A DNA stretch of 64,000 nucleotides from an uncultured Opitutia bacterium (GCA_903834135.1 CAILHZ010000019.1:1-64000); one strand, 5' to 3'; shown: positions 7,934 through 18,108, counted from the first letter of the stretch. Made by a program: numbers and translations. The notes: generated from the sequence alone by a model not told the origin.

Positions 7934-10101
7934 TGAGTGTTTATACAAGTGAAGTAAAAAAACAGATTCTAGATTTTGCAGGATGTGTAGAAGGGTCCCT
8001 TGCAAAGACGGGTGTTTTACTCACCATGGGCGGGGAGCCAACGTTCGTTCCTATAAATCCAATTGGCCTAGAATGGCAGACCGCTGCTCTTGGACCTACT
8101 AAGTTAGCGTATGCAAGAAAACTGGCTACTGAGTGGATAAAAACAGTGTGTCCAGGAGGTGTTGTTTTAGAGACCTCAGGTAAGCATTATCCCGGAGAGC
8201 CCTTGCCGCGCTGGGCCTTATTGATTCAGAAACGTATTGATGGAATTAATTTATGGCAGAATACCGATCTTCTGAAAACGGATGCAGAAGCTGGGGTTGC
8301 TACACTTGCTGATGCTGAAGAGTTAATTAAGACATTGGCTCAATTACTTGCTATAGAAGACACTACTTATTTATCTTTTTGTGAAGGAGAAGCTTTGGAA
8401 AAAACGACGGGTTATGTGCTTCCGCTCGATCATGATGGAATTAAATGGATCACGCAGGACTGGAGTAAAACACTTCACCAAGCCAACTTGTTTAAGGGGA
8501 AAAGTATTTCGCTTTTAGTGGGTGATGGACCAGCTGGGCTTAGGTTACCACTGTTTGCTTTAAAAGAGCATCAACTTAAGCGTGCTATAACTATAGAAGT
8601 AAATGAGGGTACTTTAGTACTAGGTATTCCACCGCTTCTTTATTCTAGCTACTGCCAATTATTAGCAGTTATTGAGTCTTCTCTTCAAGTGCTTCAACTA
8701 GGACCAGTTGTATTAACAGGCTATCCGCCACCTAGTGACTCACCGTTAATTACACTGGGTTTAGCCAGTGATCCTGGAGTACTAGAGGTTAATATCTCGC
8801 CCTGCAAGACATGGCATCAGTATGAAGAACAGCTTAAAAAACTTTATGCAGCTGCGGATGCATGTGGGCTAAGTGCTAGAAAATTACAATTCAATGGTCG
8901 AGTAGTTGGTACAGGTGGGGGAGCACATATTGTGTTTGGTGGGCCAGAAGATATGCTTTCTCCTTTCTTCGCTTTTCGGTCATTTCTGCCATCAATTATA
9001 CGATATTGGCAGCATCATCCTGCCTTAAGCTATGCCTTTACCGGCGCTTACATGGGGCCTAGCTCTCAAGCGCCGCGTATCGATGAATCAACCTTTGAGG
9101 CGCTCTATGAATTAGAAATCGCCTGTAACGGATGTGATCACGCTGCATCTGCGCAAAATCTTGGCCTATATGATTTATTGTTCCGGGATTTACTTATGGA
9201 CCGATCTGGAAATACACACCGTGCTGAAATTAGTGTAGATAAACTGTGGAATCCCTGGGCACCTAACGGAAGATTAGGGCTTGTTGAGTTCAGAGCTTTT
9301 GAGACGCATCCCGATTATATGGTTCAGTCGGTCACTGCGTTACTATTGAGAGCAATTTTAGCGCGACTTGTTTCAGATCCATTTAAGAAATCATTTATTC
9401 GTTTTGGGGGTGAATTACATGATCGGTATTTTTTACCCTCATTTGTGTGGGAGGAACTGTGTGATATCTGCGAAGATTTAAAGCAGCACCATTTACCTTT
9501 CAGCCCAGAGTGGCTTAGACCGCATTGGAATTTTCGATTCCCAGAGCTTGGCGTGCTTATGTTTAAAGATCAGAAATTAGGAGATAGCTCGATTACTTTT
9601 AGGCAAGCCCTGGAAGCTTGGCCACTCTTAGGCGAATCACCTAATGCGGGTACTTTATCGCGTACAGTAGATTCTAGCGTAGATCGTATCGAAGCACGTA
9701 TTTCAGACACGCTTTTACTCAAACGTGGTGTTCTGCTTGTTAATGGCTTCCCTTGTGCGTTTAGAGACCTAAAGGATTTTGGAGCAGCATGCGGTATTCG
9801 TTATAAAGCATTTAATTTGATGCCTTCACTCCAGCCACATGTGCCTGTGCATTCACCGTTACTGCTTGAATGGGTCGATCTTAAAACCAGCACGGTACTC
9901 GCTGCAGCACGGTGGCATGTATGGAACCCAAATAATGAATCTTACAGTTCTGCTCCAGATAATGAGGCGAGCGCCGCTTTACGTCGTAAAGAACGCTGGG
10001 AAGAGTGGACGCAAACAGTAGGACAACATCGAGAAATAAAATCAGTTACTTTCCCTCCTGAGGGAAAATACACCTTAGATTTAAGACGTTATCTTTTTTA
10101 A
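7933..10101 (+). CDS. DUF2126 family protein paired with transglutaminase
   Basis: A 722-residue protein with the marks of DUF2126: an N-terminal TMGGEPTFV block, then LGPTKLAYARKLATEW, a central GTGGGAHIVFGGP segment, and HRAEISVDKLWNPW followed by GRLGLVEFRAFETHP. In many bacteria this region is the C-terminal part of a protein of about 1,100 residues that carries a transglutaminase domain at its N-terminus. Here the peptidase domain is a separate, overlapping gene, so the pair equals a split version of the fusion. The biochemical role is unknown. The usual companions (alpha-E domain and circularly permuted ATP-grasp proteins) are not in this window. Confidence 0.85.
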   Translation: MSVYTSEVKKQILDFAGCVEGSLAKTGVLLTMGGEPTFVPINPIGLEWQTAALGPTKLAYARKLATEWIKTVCPGGVVLETSGKHYPGEPLPRWALLIQKRIDGINLWQNTDLLKTDAEAGVATLADAEELIKTLAQLLAIEDTTYLSFCEGEALEKTTGYVLPLDHDGIKWITQDWSKTLHQANLFKGKSISLLVGDGPAGLRLPLFALKEHQLKRAITIEVNEGTLVLGIPPLLYSSYCQLLAVIESSLQVLQLGPVVLTGYPPPSDSPLITLGLASDPGVLEVNISPCKTWHQYEEQLKKLYAAADACGLSARKLQFNGRVVGTGGGAHIVFGGPEDMLSPFFAFRSFLPSIIRYWQHHPALSYAFTGAYMGPSSQAPRIDESTFEALYELEIACNGCDHAASAQNLGLYDLLFRDLLMDRSGNTHRAEISVDKLWNPWAPNGRLGLVEFRAFETHPDYMVQSVTALLLRAILARLVSDPFKKSFIRFGGELHDRYFLPSFVWEELCDICEDLKQHHLPFSPEWLRPHWNFRFPELGVLMFKDQKLGDSSITFRQALEAWPLLGESPNAGTLSRTVDSSVDRIEARISDTLLLKRGVLLVNGFPCAFRDLKDFGAACGIRYKAFNLMPSLQPHVPVHSPLLLEWVDLKTSTVLAAARWHVWNPNNESYSSAPDNEASAALRRKERWEEWTQTVGQHREIKSVTFPPEGKYTLDLRRYLF

Positions 10102-10503
10102 TAAAGTAGCCTGTAAATTATCTCTTAGAGGTATTTCTCGAAATAATGTTGTCCAAAAATCTACTCTAAGTAGCTCATTTATTGGCTTAGTACTTAGTGT
10201 ACTTGGTGTAGGTTATGTTATGTATGCCTAAGTCCCTTTTTGAATTGTTAAATCAAGGCTGAATGTCGCCTTAGTTATTTTCCATGCTACATAGACTAAT
10301 CCATGCGCAGTGGGCACATCAGCTGGTGCGTATAAAAGTCCACAGCTATCAAGCTTTATTGCTATTACATCAAGCCCTAGTGAGTAAAGTAATCTATAAA
10401 TTGTAGGATAGCGGTCCATCCCGTGACGTTCTAGGAGGTAAATAAATTCCGTAAGAATGAATTTAGATACACAAGGATGGTTCGCATTTTTATTAAATTA
10501 TGA
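10102..10503. other. Intergenic region without a supported gene
   Basis: This 402-base stretch lies between two rightward genes. A 63-codon open frame on the minus strand (10228-10419) lacks any family resemblance or start signal and is not called. No terminator hairpin with a T-run is obvious after 10101. Confidence 0.4.
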
Positions 10504-12666
10504 ATGTACTTAAAAGTAATGAAACCTCTCATGCTTAGGTCTAAAAGTTTCTTTACTGTAATTGTTATTATAGGGGCCTTTTTTGCGTTAAGCTCAGGAT
10601 TCGGATCTGACCTCAAACACAAAGCACTTGATATAGACTGGCCTACATTTATGGCTGAACAGGATCTACAGTGGAATCGTCTACCGGTGGATTATTTCGA
10701 TGGCCCGTTTGTAGGTAATGGACTCTTTGGTGCGATCGTTTTTAAAGATGATAAAGTTTCCAATACACTGCGATTTGAAATCGGGAGGTCCGATGTTTAT
10801 GATCACCGTGATGATGGCACCCCATTGGGCCATGCAAGAATTAGGTTACCCATAGGTCAGATCCTTTTAACGCCAAAAGGTAAGATTACAGCATCTAGTA
10901 TGCGTATGGATTTATGGAATGCAGAACTAAGAGGTGAAATTAAGACAACAGAAGGAGTACTAACTTTTAGGTGTTTTGTACCCAGAGCTGAAAAAGTAAT
11001 TATTATTCAGCTAAGTAGTGAAGGAAATGAGAACCAAGCGACCTGTTATTTTAGGCCTCAACAAGGAGACAGTCAGCGCTACCTTGTTAAGCGGAATAAA
11101 GAAAAAGGGTTAGTCTACAAAGGAAATCCCTTAGTCACTAATAAAGAGTTAGATCGATACCCTGTTACTGAGCAGACACTGCTATCTGGAAGTGACTATG
11201 CGACAACGTGGAAAGAAATTCAAACATCACGTTCTGATTTAGAAAAATGGGACCGGACTATTTTAGTGACCGTAGCAAACTGCTTTGGGGATAATACGAA
11301 GACTCCCTATGGATCCTCTCACAAAGCAGTCGACACACTAAAAGAAATTGAAGGTAGATCAATTCAGGCAATGGTGCTCGCTCATCGTACATGGTGGCAT
11401 GCTTACTATCCTAAAAGTTATATTTTAGTCCCTGATAAAAAATTAGAACAATTCTTCTGGGTTCAAATGTATAAATTAGGTAGTGCGACTCGTCCTGAGG
11501 GACCAGTTATTGATTTGATGGGGCCTTGGTTCAAGCCCTCAGTTTGGGCTGCACTTTGGATGAATTTAAATGTTCAGCTAACGTATTCTACACTTGGGCT
11601 CACTAATCATTTAGACTTGGAAGATCCTCTCTACCGTTTGATTGAACGTCATCAAGATCAGCTGATTGAAAATGTACCCGAAAAATTTCGTGCTGATTGT
11701 TCAGCGGTTTCAAATCCCGTCGGTTACGATGAAATGAAAGGAAATGTTTTCATTACAGATGACCCTAACAGTAAACAATCAATGAATTTAATCGTACTGC
11801 CATGGCTAATGCAGAACTTCTATGTTTATAATCAAAGAGTAGGCGATGAAGCACGGCTTAGGACAAGTATTTATCCCTTAATGAGGCGTACGTTTAGTGT
11901 GTATTTACATATTTTGTATGTAGGAAAAGATGGGAAATATCATATTCCTTTAACCTATTCGGATGAATACGGGGTAGCTCAAAATACCAGCCTTAATCTC
12001 GCCCTAGCTAAATGGGGTTTCACAACATTAATTGAATGTGCAAATAGACTTAATATTAATGATCCACTACTACCTAAGTGGAAGCATGTTTTAGATAATC
12101 TAGCGGCACTACCAATTGACCCAGCTACAGGAATTATGATCGGAGACAATGTACCCTTTATTAAGTCCCACAGGCACTATAGTCATTTATTTGCTGTATG
12201 GCCACTGCACACCTTGGATGTTGATCGTGAGCCACTGATGAGACCTATTGTAGAGCAATCGATTAATCATTTTACGTCACTTGAGGGAGATAATTGTATG
12301 TTTAAATACACTGGGGCGTCATCTCTATGGTCTAGCGTGGGCAATGGGGATCAGGCATTAGCGTGGCTAAAAAGAGCACTTGTACTTTTACCTCGGGATT
12401 CGAATAAACCGGTTCCAACAGTAGGTGAGAATACACTGTATAGTGAAAACGGATGGCCTACATTTGAGTCCCCAATTGCTGCCTCACGTGATATCCTAGA
12501 TATGCTCTTACAAGATGATGATGGAAGGCTTAAGGTATTCCCCGCACTACCTTCAAGTTGGAAGGATGTCGTTTTCTATAATTTAAGAGCTCAGGGTGGC
12601 AAGGTAGTGAGTGCAGAACGTAAAGACGGTAAAACAGTGTGGGTTGATATTCAACCAGCTCAGTAA
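10504..12666 (+). CDS. Glycoside hydrolase, GH95-like with N-terminal DUF5703-type domain
   Basis: A 720-residue protein with a signal-peptide-like N-terminus (hydrophobic stretch about residues 17-32, ending SSGFGS). The mature start WPTFMAEQDLQWNRLP, followed by GPFVGNGLFGAIVF and IGRSDVYDHRDDG, matches the beta-sandwich N-terminal domain seen in many Verrucomicrobia and Bacteroidetes glycosidases. The C-terminal half is an (alpha/alpha)6-barrel-like region with HRHYSHLFAVWPLH, comparable to the conserved H-R-H-x-S-H-L motif of GH95 (alpha-L-fucosidase or alpha-L-galactosidase). The exact sugar specificity cannot be deduced. The start may be 10504 or the second Met at 10522. It is probably a periplasmic polysaccharide-degrading enzyme. 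Confidence 0.75.
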   Translation: MYLKVMKPLMLRSKSFFTVIVIIGAFFALSSGFGSDLKHKALDIDWPTFMAEQDLQWNRLPVDYFDGPFVGNGLFGAIVFKDDKVSNTLRFEIGRSDVYDHRDDGTPLGHARIRLPIGQILLTPKGKITASSMRMDLWNAELRGEIKTTEGVLTFRCFVPRAEKVIIIQLSSEGNENQATCYFRPQQGDSQRYLVKRNKEKGLVYKGNPLVTNKELDRYPVTEQTLLSGSDYATTWKEIQTSRSDLEKWDRTILVTVANCFGDNTKTPYGSSHKAVDTLKEIEGRSIQAMVLAHRTWWHAYYPKSYILVPDKKLEQFFWVQMYKLGSATRPEGPVIDLMGPWFKPSVWAALWMNLNVQLTYSTLGLTNHLDLEDPLYRLIERHQDQLIENVPEKFRADCSAVSNPVGYDEMKGNVFITDDPNSKQSMNLIVLPWLMQNFYVYNQRVGDEARLRTSIYPLMRRTFSVYLHILYVGKDGKYHIPLTYSDEYGVAQNTSLNLALAKWGFTTLIECANRLNINDPLLPKWKHVLDNLAALPIDPATGIMIGDNVPFIKSHRHYSHLFAVWPLHTLDVDREPLMRPIVEQSINHFTSLEGDNCMFKYTGASSLWSSVGNGDQALAWLKRALVLLPRDSNKPVPTVGENTLYSENGWPTFESPIAASRDILDMLLQDDDGRLKVFPALPSSWKDVVFYNLRAQGGKVVSAERKDGKTVWVDIQPAQ

Positions 12667-12683
12667 TCAGACTGTTGAGTGCT

Positions 12684-13619
12684 TTAATTTACGCAGTTAA
12701 TAATAGAGCCCTCGGTAAAGACTTTTATATTAGTAGCTGCGATTTCTATTAAGCGCTCTCTTGCTTTAGTCGAAGCCCAAGCAACGTGAGGGGTGATGAT
12801 GCAATTTTTTGCATTCAGCAGTGGGTTTGTAGCAGTTGGAGGTTCAGTTGAAAGTACATCAAGTCCTGCACCTGCAATTCTACCTGTATTAAGAGCAGAT
12901 GCTAAATCTGATTCGTTAATTAATCCTCCACGGCTGGTATTGATAAGCAGAGCTGATGACTTCATCCAGCCAATGGTTCTCTCACAAATAATTTCCTTAG
13001 TTAATGCAGTAAGCGGACAATTTAGGCTTATGACATCACTTGTTCTAATCACTGACTCGAGTTGTTTATCGCCACCTGTTCTTGTTGCAAATTGCGCATG
13101 CATACCGAGTGCTTCAGCTACTTTAGCAATTGCAGTACCAATTCTACCAGAACCAATAATTCCAAGTGTTTTACCTGCTAACTCAATTGGGGATTTATCC
13201 CAGTAACAAAAATCAAGCGACTTCACCCATTGGCCTTGTTGCACTGTTTTTGCTAGGTGACCCGTTTGCTGGGTTAATTCAAGAAGTAGTGAGATAGCAT
13301 GCTGCGCTACAGAAGGAGTTCCATACTCGGGCACATTGGTAACTGGAATAGATCTTTCCCGTGCCGCTTTGCTATCAACTACATTATGACCCGTGGCGAG
13401 TACGCCTATATACTTGAGTTTTGGCAGAGCTGCCAGGGTTGTGGCATCTAAAGGGGTTTTGTTTGTAAGTAAGATATCTGCCTCTAAGGAACGTTCTATG
13501 ATGAGGTGAGCTGGGGTACGGTCATAAAACGTGACAGCTCCTAATCGTTCTAAGGCGGCCCATGACAAATCGCCAGGGCTCAATGTAAAGCTGTCTAGGA
13601 TAACAATTTTGAAGTCCAT
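12684..13619 (-). CDS. D-2-hydroxyacid dehydrogenase (glycerate/hydroxypyruvate type)
   Basis: A 311-residue NAD-dependent D-2-hydroxyacid dehydrogenase, the usual length. The Rossmann motif GIIGSGRIGTAIA is at residues 153-165. The catalytic Arg230 (NTSRGGLIN), Glu259 (DVLSTEPP) and His278 (ITPHVAWAS) are all present. Closest in pattern to glycerate dehydrogenase/hydroxypyruvate reductase (HprA), which interconverts hydroxypyruvate and D-glycerate; other 2-ketoacids remain possible. It converges with the glycosidase gene with 17 bases between the stops, and its neighbours also handle sugar acids. Confidence 0.85.
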   Translation of the reverse strand: MDFKIVILDSFTLSPGDLSWAALERLGAVTFYDRTPAHLIIERSLEADILLTNKTPLDATTLAALPKLKYIGVLATGHNVVDSKAARERSIPVTNVPEYGTPSVAQHAISLLLELTQQTGHLAKTVQQGQWVKSLDFCYWDKSPIELAGKTLGIIGSGRIGTAIAKVAEALGMHAQFATRTGGDKQLESVIRTSDVISLNCPLTALTKEIICERTIGWMKSSALLINTSRGGLINESDLASALNTGRIAGAGLDVLSTEPPTATNPLLNAKNCIITPHVAWASTKARERLIEIAATNIKVFTEGSIINCVN

Positions 13620-13743
13620 TCGAGAGGTAATTTAAGACAAAGAAACTAAATTGCTATATTTGTTCGCAGAGAGCTCCAAATCGAGCCAAAAGGTTAGGGT
13701 GGCTATATTATGCTGCAACTTTAGCTCTACTTACTTGAATTCT

Positions 13744-13986
13744 ATGTCTGAAAATAAACCTAAAGATCTTCTACACGGCGTGACCCTAGAGGCTATTTTG
13801 AAAGAACTAGTTGAAGAGTTTGGCTGGGAGAAGATGGGTAAGATAATCGATATTCGGTGCTTTAATTTCGATCCTAGTATTAAATCGAGTCTTCAGTTTC
13901 TAAGACGTACTCCCTGGGCTAGAAAGAAGGTTGAGACTTTGTATCTTGATATGGTCCGCAATCGTATCCAGCACGGAGGAGCTTAA
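13744..13986 (+). CDS. VF530-family (DUF2132) small DNA-binding-like protein
   Basis: An 80-residue protein starting MSENKPKDLLHGVTLE. An upstream in-frame start at 13651 would add 31 residues that do not resemble the family. The sequence follows the VF530 pattern: LHGVTLEAILKELVEEFGW, then INIRCF-like DIRCFNFDPS, and SSLQFLRRTPWARKKVE. The structure-known homologue from Vibrio is a small helical protein related to DNA-binding folds; the function is not established. Its stop overlaps the convergent altronate dehydratase-like gene by four bases. Confidence 0.85.
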   Translation: MSENKPKDLLHGVTLEAILKELVEEFGWEKMGKIIDIRCFNFDPSIKSSLQFLRRTPWARKKVETLYLDMVRNRIQHGGA

Positions 13987-16685
13987 GTGGATATACCGAG
14001 TAAGCCGCGTGTGAGCTGAAAATCAGTAATCTTTGCATGGGATGCTAGAGGAGTGCTTTTTTGGCTAATTGTTTTGCAGATACTTTCTAACAACTGCTGG
14101 GTATCTGCTTCAGTACCGCATAAACACATGTCGCTTTCAGCTGGATCTAAGTGTTCTGAAATTTGCAATACGGGTATAAAAGGGTGATTAGGTCTAAGGG
14201 TATTTCCTCGTATGGAAACTGCGAGTTGTGCGCCGCACCCTCCTAGACCTGAAAGATTTTCTACCCAGTGACTGCTTTCAGTAGCTACGATATAAAAGCC
14301 GCTTGCACTTGCATGCTGGCCATAGTCCAAATTCGCACGAGGTGAATTATCTCCCAAGGTTTGTTTAATAAAGCTATTAGAATTAAGGAGAGGATCACTT
14401 GCAGAAATAAAAATCTGGCCACCTTCAGAAACAATAGCATGGGCTATTTTGCCGAAGAGCTCTGCGGTGTGTGTACTTGGGTTTGGTTTATCGCATAGTA
14501 CCGCTAGGGAGAGTGAATTTAGTCCAGTTAGAGTGCGCTCTAAGTGTGGTAGCTTACTTAAGCGTTCGGAGAACCAAGCTTCGATTTTTTGAATAACACT
14601 TTGCATGCCGCCGTCAAGTTGCACGCTTGCCCATCCATACTTGCTAGGTTCAATACCTGCTTGGGTCAGATGAAGTCTAATCGCATCATTAGGAATTTTT
14701 TCACACCCATGTTCTAAGAACAGGGTTGTGGTTGCATTACGATTTTGAGCATAAGAACTTAAAGTTCTACGCATGAGACCATACATGGCTTCACCGGCAA
14801 AACCGCATCCTTCAGAATGAGCAAGTGCAGCAAAACGCTTTATTCCAAAAGCTAAGCCTATTTTCTTTTCTGTTAAGTACTCAGCAGCAACACGTGCTAT
14901 CTGACTTGAGCACATACTTGTAGCGACAATAAGACCAACACGTTCACTTGCCCAAGTACTAGGAGCTGTTTTATAGGCAAGGATCTGAGGCGCAACTAAT
15001 TTACTGGAGTACTTTACTAATTCAGCGGGTACTCCTGTAGGTTTAGCCGTGTGGTTAATTTTTTCTAAATTAGACGTATCAACTTGGATCCAATTACGCC
15101 AAATAGATACTTGAGAGTGGCCTGCTTTTTCTCCTTTGGTCAGTTTACCGGAGGCGATCTCTCTTAAATATTCAAAGCTTGTTTTGCACAAGTCATCCAT
15201 GGAGGTGCCATCGAGGTAGGCTCCTGCATTGATATCCATTTCATTAGTTAACAAGTTATGTCTACGTGTTGTAGAGGTGACTTTAATCGTAGGAACAAAT
15301 GGGAAGTTAGTGACTGATCCATTCCCTGTCGTAAAACAAATCACATTACAGCCTGCACCTACCTGACCTGCGATACTTTCTAAATCATTACCAGGACTGT
15401 TCATGAAGGTGAAGCCTGGCTCCTTCATTGGCTCTGCATAATCGATGACCTGATCAAGTCTAAGACTTGGATCTTTTTTTGTAGCTGCACCTAGTGACTT
15501 TAAAAAGATATTATACAGACCTCTTAAACGGTTTCCTCCTGAAGGATTTCCTTCAATAGTTGAGCCATGCCACTGGAGTCTGTCTTTAAATTCCTTTTGC
15601 TTCTCTAGGAAAAGTTTAACGGTTTTAACATCCTTAACATTACTCAGTATGTAGGTTTCTGCGCCAATAAGCTCATCTGTTTCTGCAAGATTTACGAGTC
15701 CGCCGTGGCGTACAATTTCTTTACCTACAGCGCCAATAAGTGGATTTGCAGATATCCCTGAAAACGCATCTGAGCCTCCGCACTGCAGTCCCATTTTAAG
15801 TTCCGATACAGGTCTAGGGCTTCTTTTCTCAGACGATACTAAAGCAATCCATTTTTTAACAATTGCTTCAGCATCGTTAAACGATGCATCTAGTGTGTTT
15901 TTAAGAGAAAAGAAATGATGTGGAACAGAATCAAGCGGATAGCCCTTATCTAGCATGAACTCTTTTAATACGGCATTATTTACAGCTTCAGATCCGCTGT
16001 CTGCAATCAGGACAGCTCCGACATTAGGATGTACCACAAAACCAGCCAGCGTTCTAAGAAGTTGTGCTAGGTTATTAGGTGTCGTCGTAGTGCCACCTTC
16101 AGTGTGTGCAACAGGGACAATTGCAGTAGAGGTAAGGTTATTCTCCACGAGCGGTTGCAAACGCTCTGCGAGAGCTCTAACAAAAAAAGCACTTTGTGAG
16201 CTCGTCCCTAAAAGTACTATTGCATTACGCGTTCCTGTGCCCCGTTTGCCTGATCTTAGGTAACCTTCAAATGTGACTTTGTGTGCATTAGGATCTAGAG
16301 CAACTTGTATACCTGGCTTAAAATTTGATTCATCAAACTTAAATTCGAGTGAACTATTTTCAAAGTTTGCTTCCTTAGGTAGAATTGCACTGCCAAGATC
16401 ACGCTGAGAAAGAATTTCTAAACTTAATGCGTTAATAATACTTTCACCCGTTTCTATTTGCCTTAGGGCAGTGCCGAAAGGCAAACCCCATGATAAAACA
16501 GCTTCACCTTTTGCTATTGGTTTATAAGCAAAACGGTGGCCTTCAAGAATTGTTGTCTTAAATATTTTTAAGCCCCCATCCAGATTTACCTGCGCACCTG
16601 GCTCAATTCTACGTATAGCAATGGCTGCATTATCTTTGGGTGCAGGTAGTCTGCCAATAGATTCAAATGCGGTAGTATCTGCCAT
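13983..16685 (-). CDS. Oversized two-module UxaA-type altronate/galactarate dehydratase homologue
   Basis: A 900-residue protein, well above the roughly 500 usual for UxaA. Residues about 15-97 form a SAF-type domain. Residues 145-535 are a first dehydratase module with GLQCGGSDAFSG (Cys302), GAETYI, NPSGGN, QVGAGCNVICFTTGNGS and EMDINAG. Residues about 582-840 look like a second, diverged copy with VATSMCSS, HSEGCGFAG (Cys627), HGCEKI (Cys661) and LSGLGGCGAQ. In the first module the matching Cys positions are lost (HTEGGTTT at 194-201 and DSGSEA at 229-234). In the second module the CGGSDAFSG block is lost. A sugar-acid dehydratase role (for example D-altronate to 2-keto-3-deoxy-gluconate) is likely but unproven. 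A symporter gene diverges from it. Confidence 0.82.
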   Translation of the reverse strand: MADTTAFESIGRLPAPKDNAAIAIRRIEPGAQVNLDGGLKIFKTTILEGHRFAYKPIAKGEAVLSWGLPFGTALRQIETGESIINALSLEILSQRDLGSAILPKEANFENSSLEFKFDESNFKPGIQVALDPNAHKVTFEGYLRSGKRGTGTRNAIVLLGTSSQSAFFVRALAERLQPLVENNLTSTAIVPVAHTEGGTTTTPNNLAQLLRTLAGFVVHPNVGAVLIADSGSEAVNNAVLKEFMLDKGYPLDSVPHHFFSLKNTLDASFNDAEAIVKKWIALVSSEKRSPRPVSELKMGLQCGGSDAFSGISANPLIGAVGKEIVRHGGLVNLAETDELIGAETYILSNVKDVKTVKLFLEKQKEFKDRLQWHGSTIEGNPSGGNRLRGLYNIFLKSLGAATKKDPSLRLDQVIDYAEPMKEPGFTFMNSPGNDLESIAGQVGAGCNVICFTTGNGSVTNFPFVPTIKVTSTTRRHNLLTNEMDINAGAYLDGTSMDDLCKTSFEYLREIASGKLTKGEKAGHSQVSIWRNWIQVDTSNLEKINHTAKPTGVPAELVKYSSKLVAPQILAYKTAPSTWASERVGLIVATSMCSSQIARVAAEYLTEKKIGLAFGIKRFAALAHSEGCGFAGEAMYGLMRRTLSSYAQNRNATTTLFLEHGCEKIPNDAIRLHLTQAGIEPSKYGWASVQLDGGMQSVIQKIEAWFSERLSKLPHLERTLTGLNSLSLAVLCDKPNPSTHTAELFGKIAHAIVSEGGQIFISASDPLLNSNSFIKQTLGDNSPRANLDYGQHASASGFYIVATESSHWVENLSGLGGCGAQLAVSIRGNTLRPNHPFIPVLQISEHLDPAESDMCLCGTEADTQQLLESICKTISQKSTPLASHAKITDFQLTRGLLGIST

Positions 16686-16818
16686 GCCTGATAACTATAC
16701 AGACCTAGGCTAGAAAGGCACGAGTAAAGCATTAATGTGCGGACTGTCCGGAGATGGCGCTCGACCTTAGACTAAGGGTGCGATTTCATAGCTAGAAATT
16801 ATTTAATACCTTTGCCCC

Positions 16819-18108
16819 ATGAAATGGATTTCTCGTTTTAAGCCACTCCACATGCAGGTTTTACTTGGTGTAATCTTAGGCTGCGTATTTGGCCTGGTTT
16901 CACCAGCATCTGCCGTACACTATAAACCTGTTGCAGATGCTTTTGTTAAACTGATCTCCATGTTGATCAGTCCGATTATATTTTGTACTATTGTAGTTGG
17001 TATTGGGAGTATGAATGATCTCAAACGTATTGGACGTGTGGGGTTTGTTGCTCTGCTTTATTTTGAAGTTGTGACCACTTTAGCCCTAGTTATCGGGCTA
17101 GTAGTTGTGAATTGGATAAAGCCAGGCGTTGGAATGCATGCCAATGCTGCGACTTTAGACGTCAGTTCAATTGCAATGTATACCACAGCAGCAAAGAAGC
17201 TTTCTGTGCTGGACTATCTAATGAATCTTATTCCCACGACTCTTCCTGGGGCCTTGGTTTCAGGGGAAATTTTGCAAGTTGTCCTTGTAGCAATACTCGT
17301 TGGTGTTGCACTTGCAAGTATTGGCGAGAAGGGCAAAAAGCTGACCGAACTCTTGGAGATTATCTCTAAAGTGATGATGGCTATTGTAGGAATGGTGGTA
17401 CGGCTTGCTCCTCTAGCTGCATTTGCTGCCATTGCATTTGTGGTCGGAAAATATGGAAGTCGTAGCCTATTGTCTCTAGCTTCGCTGATGCTGTGCGTGA
17501 TAGTTACAATGGCTTTATTTATTATTTTTGTACTAGGAGGTATATTAAGGCTTAATAAGTTTCGTCTTTGGCCACTGATTAAATATCTGAAAGAAGAAAT
17601 TCTTTTAGTACTTGGTACTTCATCGTCAGAAACAGCACTGCCAGGACTTATGGCAAAGATGGAGGGGCTTGGATGCGCAAAGCCTGTTGTTGGATTGGTT
17701 GTCCCTGCGGGGTATTCTTTTAACTTAGATGGAACCAGTATTTATTTAACGATGGCTGCTGTTTTTATAGCGCAGGCAACCGATACTCCGCTGACACTGT
17801 GGCAGCAAATAGTAATGCTTTTTGTACTCATGCTTGCCTCTAAGGGTGCTGCTGCTGTGACGGGTGGTGGGTTTGTGACCCTCTCAGCAACATTGGCCTC
17901 CACTCAAACAGTTCCAGTGGCCGGCTTAACATTAGTTTTAGGTATTGATCGATTTATGTCCTTAGCCCGTGCCATGGTTAATCTTATTGGAAACGCAGTT
18001 GCTGTGTTAGCTATTGCTTCTTGGGAGAATGCGATCGACAGAGATCAAGCTAATCGGGTCCTAAATACAGAACCACTTACTGAAGAAGTGGCCCCTTTCT
18101 CGGATTAG
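16819..18108 (+). CDS. dctA: Dicarboxylate/amino acid:cation symporter (DAACS family)
   Basis: A 429-residue inner membrane carrier with eight or so membrane segments and two re-entrant loops. Diagnostic motifs are LISMLISPIIFCTIVVGIG near residues 42-60, the serine-rich loop LGTSSSETALPGL and the substrate/cation-binding stretch AGYSFNLDGTSIYLTMA. The sequence is closest in pattern to DctA, which imports C4-dicarboxylates with protons or sodium, though glutamate/aspartate carriers share these motifs. It is divergent from the altronate dehydratase-like gene, with a 133-base shared upstream region, so a linked role in organic-acid use is plausible. Confidence 0.88.
   Translation: MKWISRFKPLHMQVLLGVILGCVFGLVSPASAVHYKPVADAFVKLISMLISPIIFCTIVVGIGSMNDLKRIGRVGFVALLYFEVVTTLALVIGLVVVNWIKPGVGMHANAATLDVSSIAMYTTAAKKLSVLDYLMNLIPTTLPGALVSGEILQVVLVAILVGVALASIGEKGKKLTELLEIISKVMMAIVGMVVRLAPLAAFAAIAFVVGKYGSRSLLSLASLMLCVIVTMALFIIFVLGGILRLNKFRLWPLIKYLKEEILLVLGTSSSETALPGLMAKMEGLGCAKPVVGLVVPAGYSFNLDGTSIYLTMAAVFIAQATDTPLTLWQQIVMLFVLMLASKGAAAVTGGGFVTLSATLASTQTVPVAGLTLVLGIDRFMSLARAMVNLIGNAVAVLAIASWENAIDRDQANRVLNTEPLTEEVAPFSD

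Noticed and set aside
10228-10419. A 63-codon minus-strand frame in a gap
   Set aside because: No family resemblance, no start signals, and composition gives no support.
13651-13743. Upstream extension of the VF530-like gene
   Set aside because: The first 31 residues do not fit the family; the Met at 13744 does.
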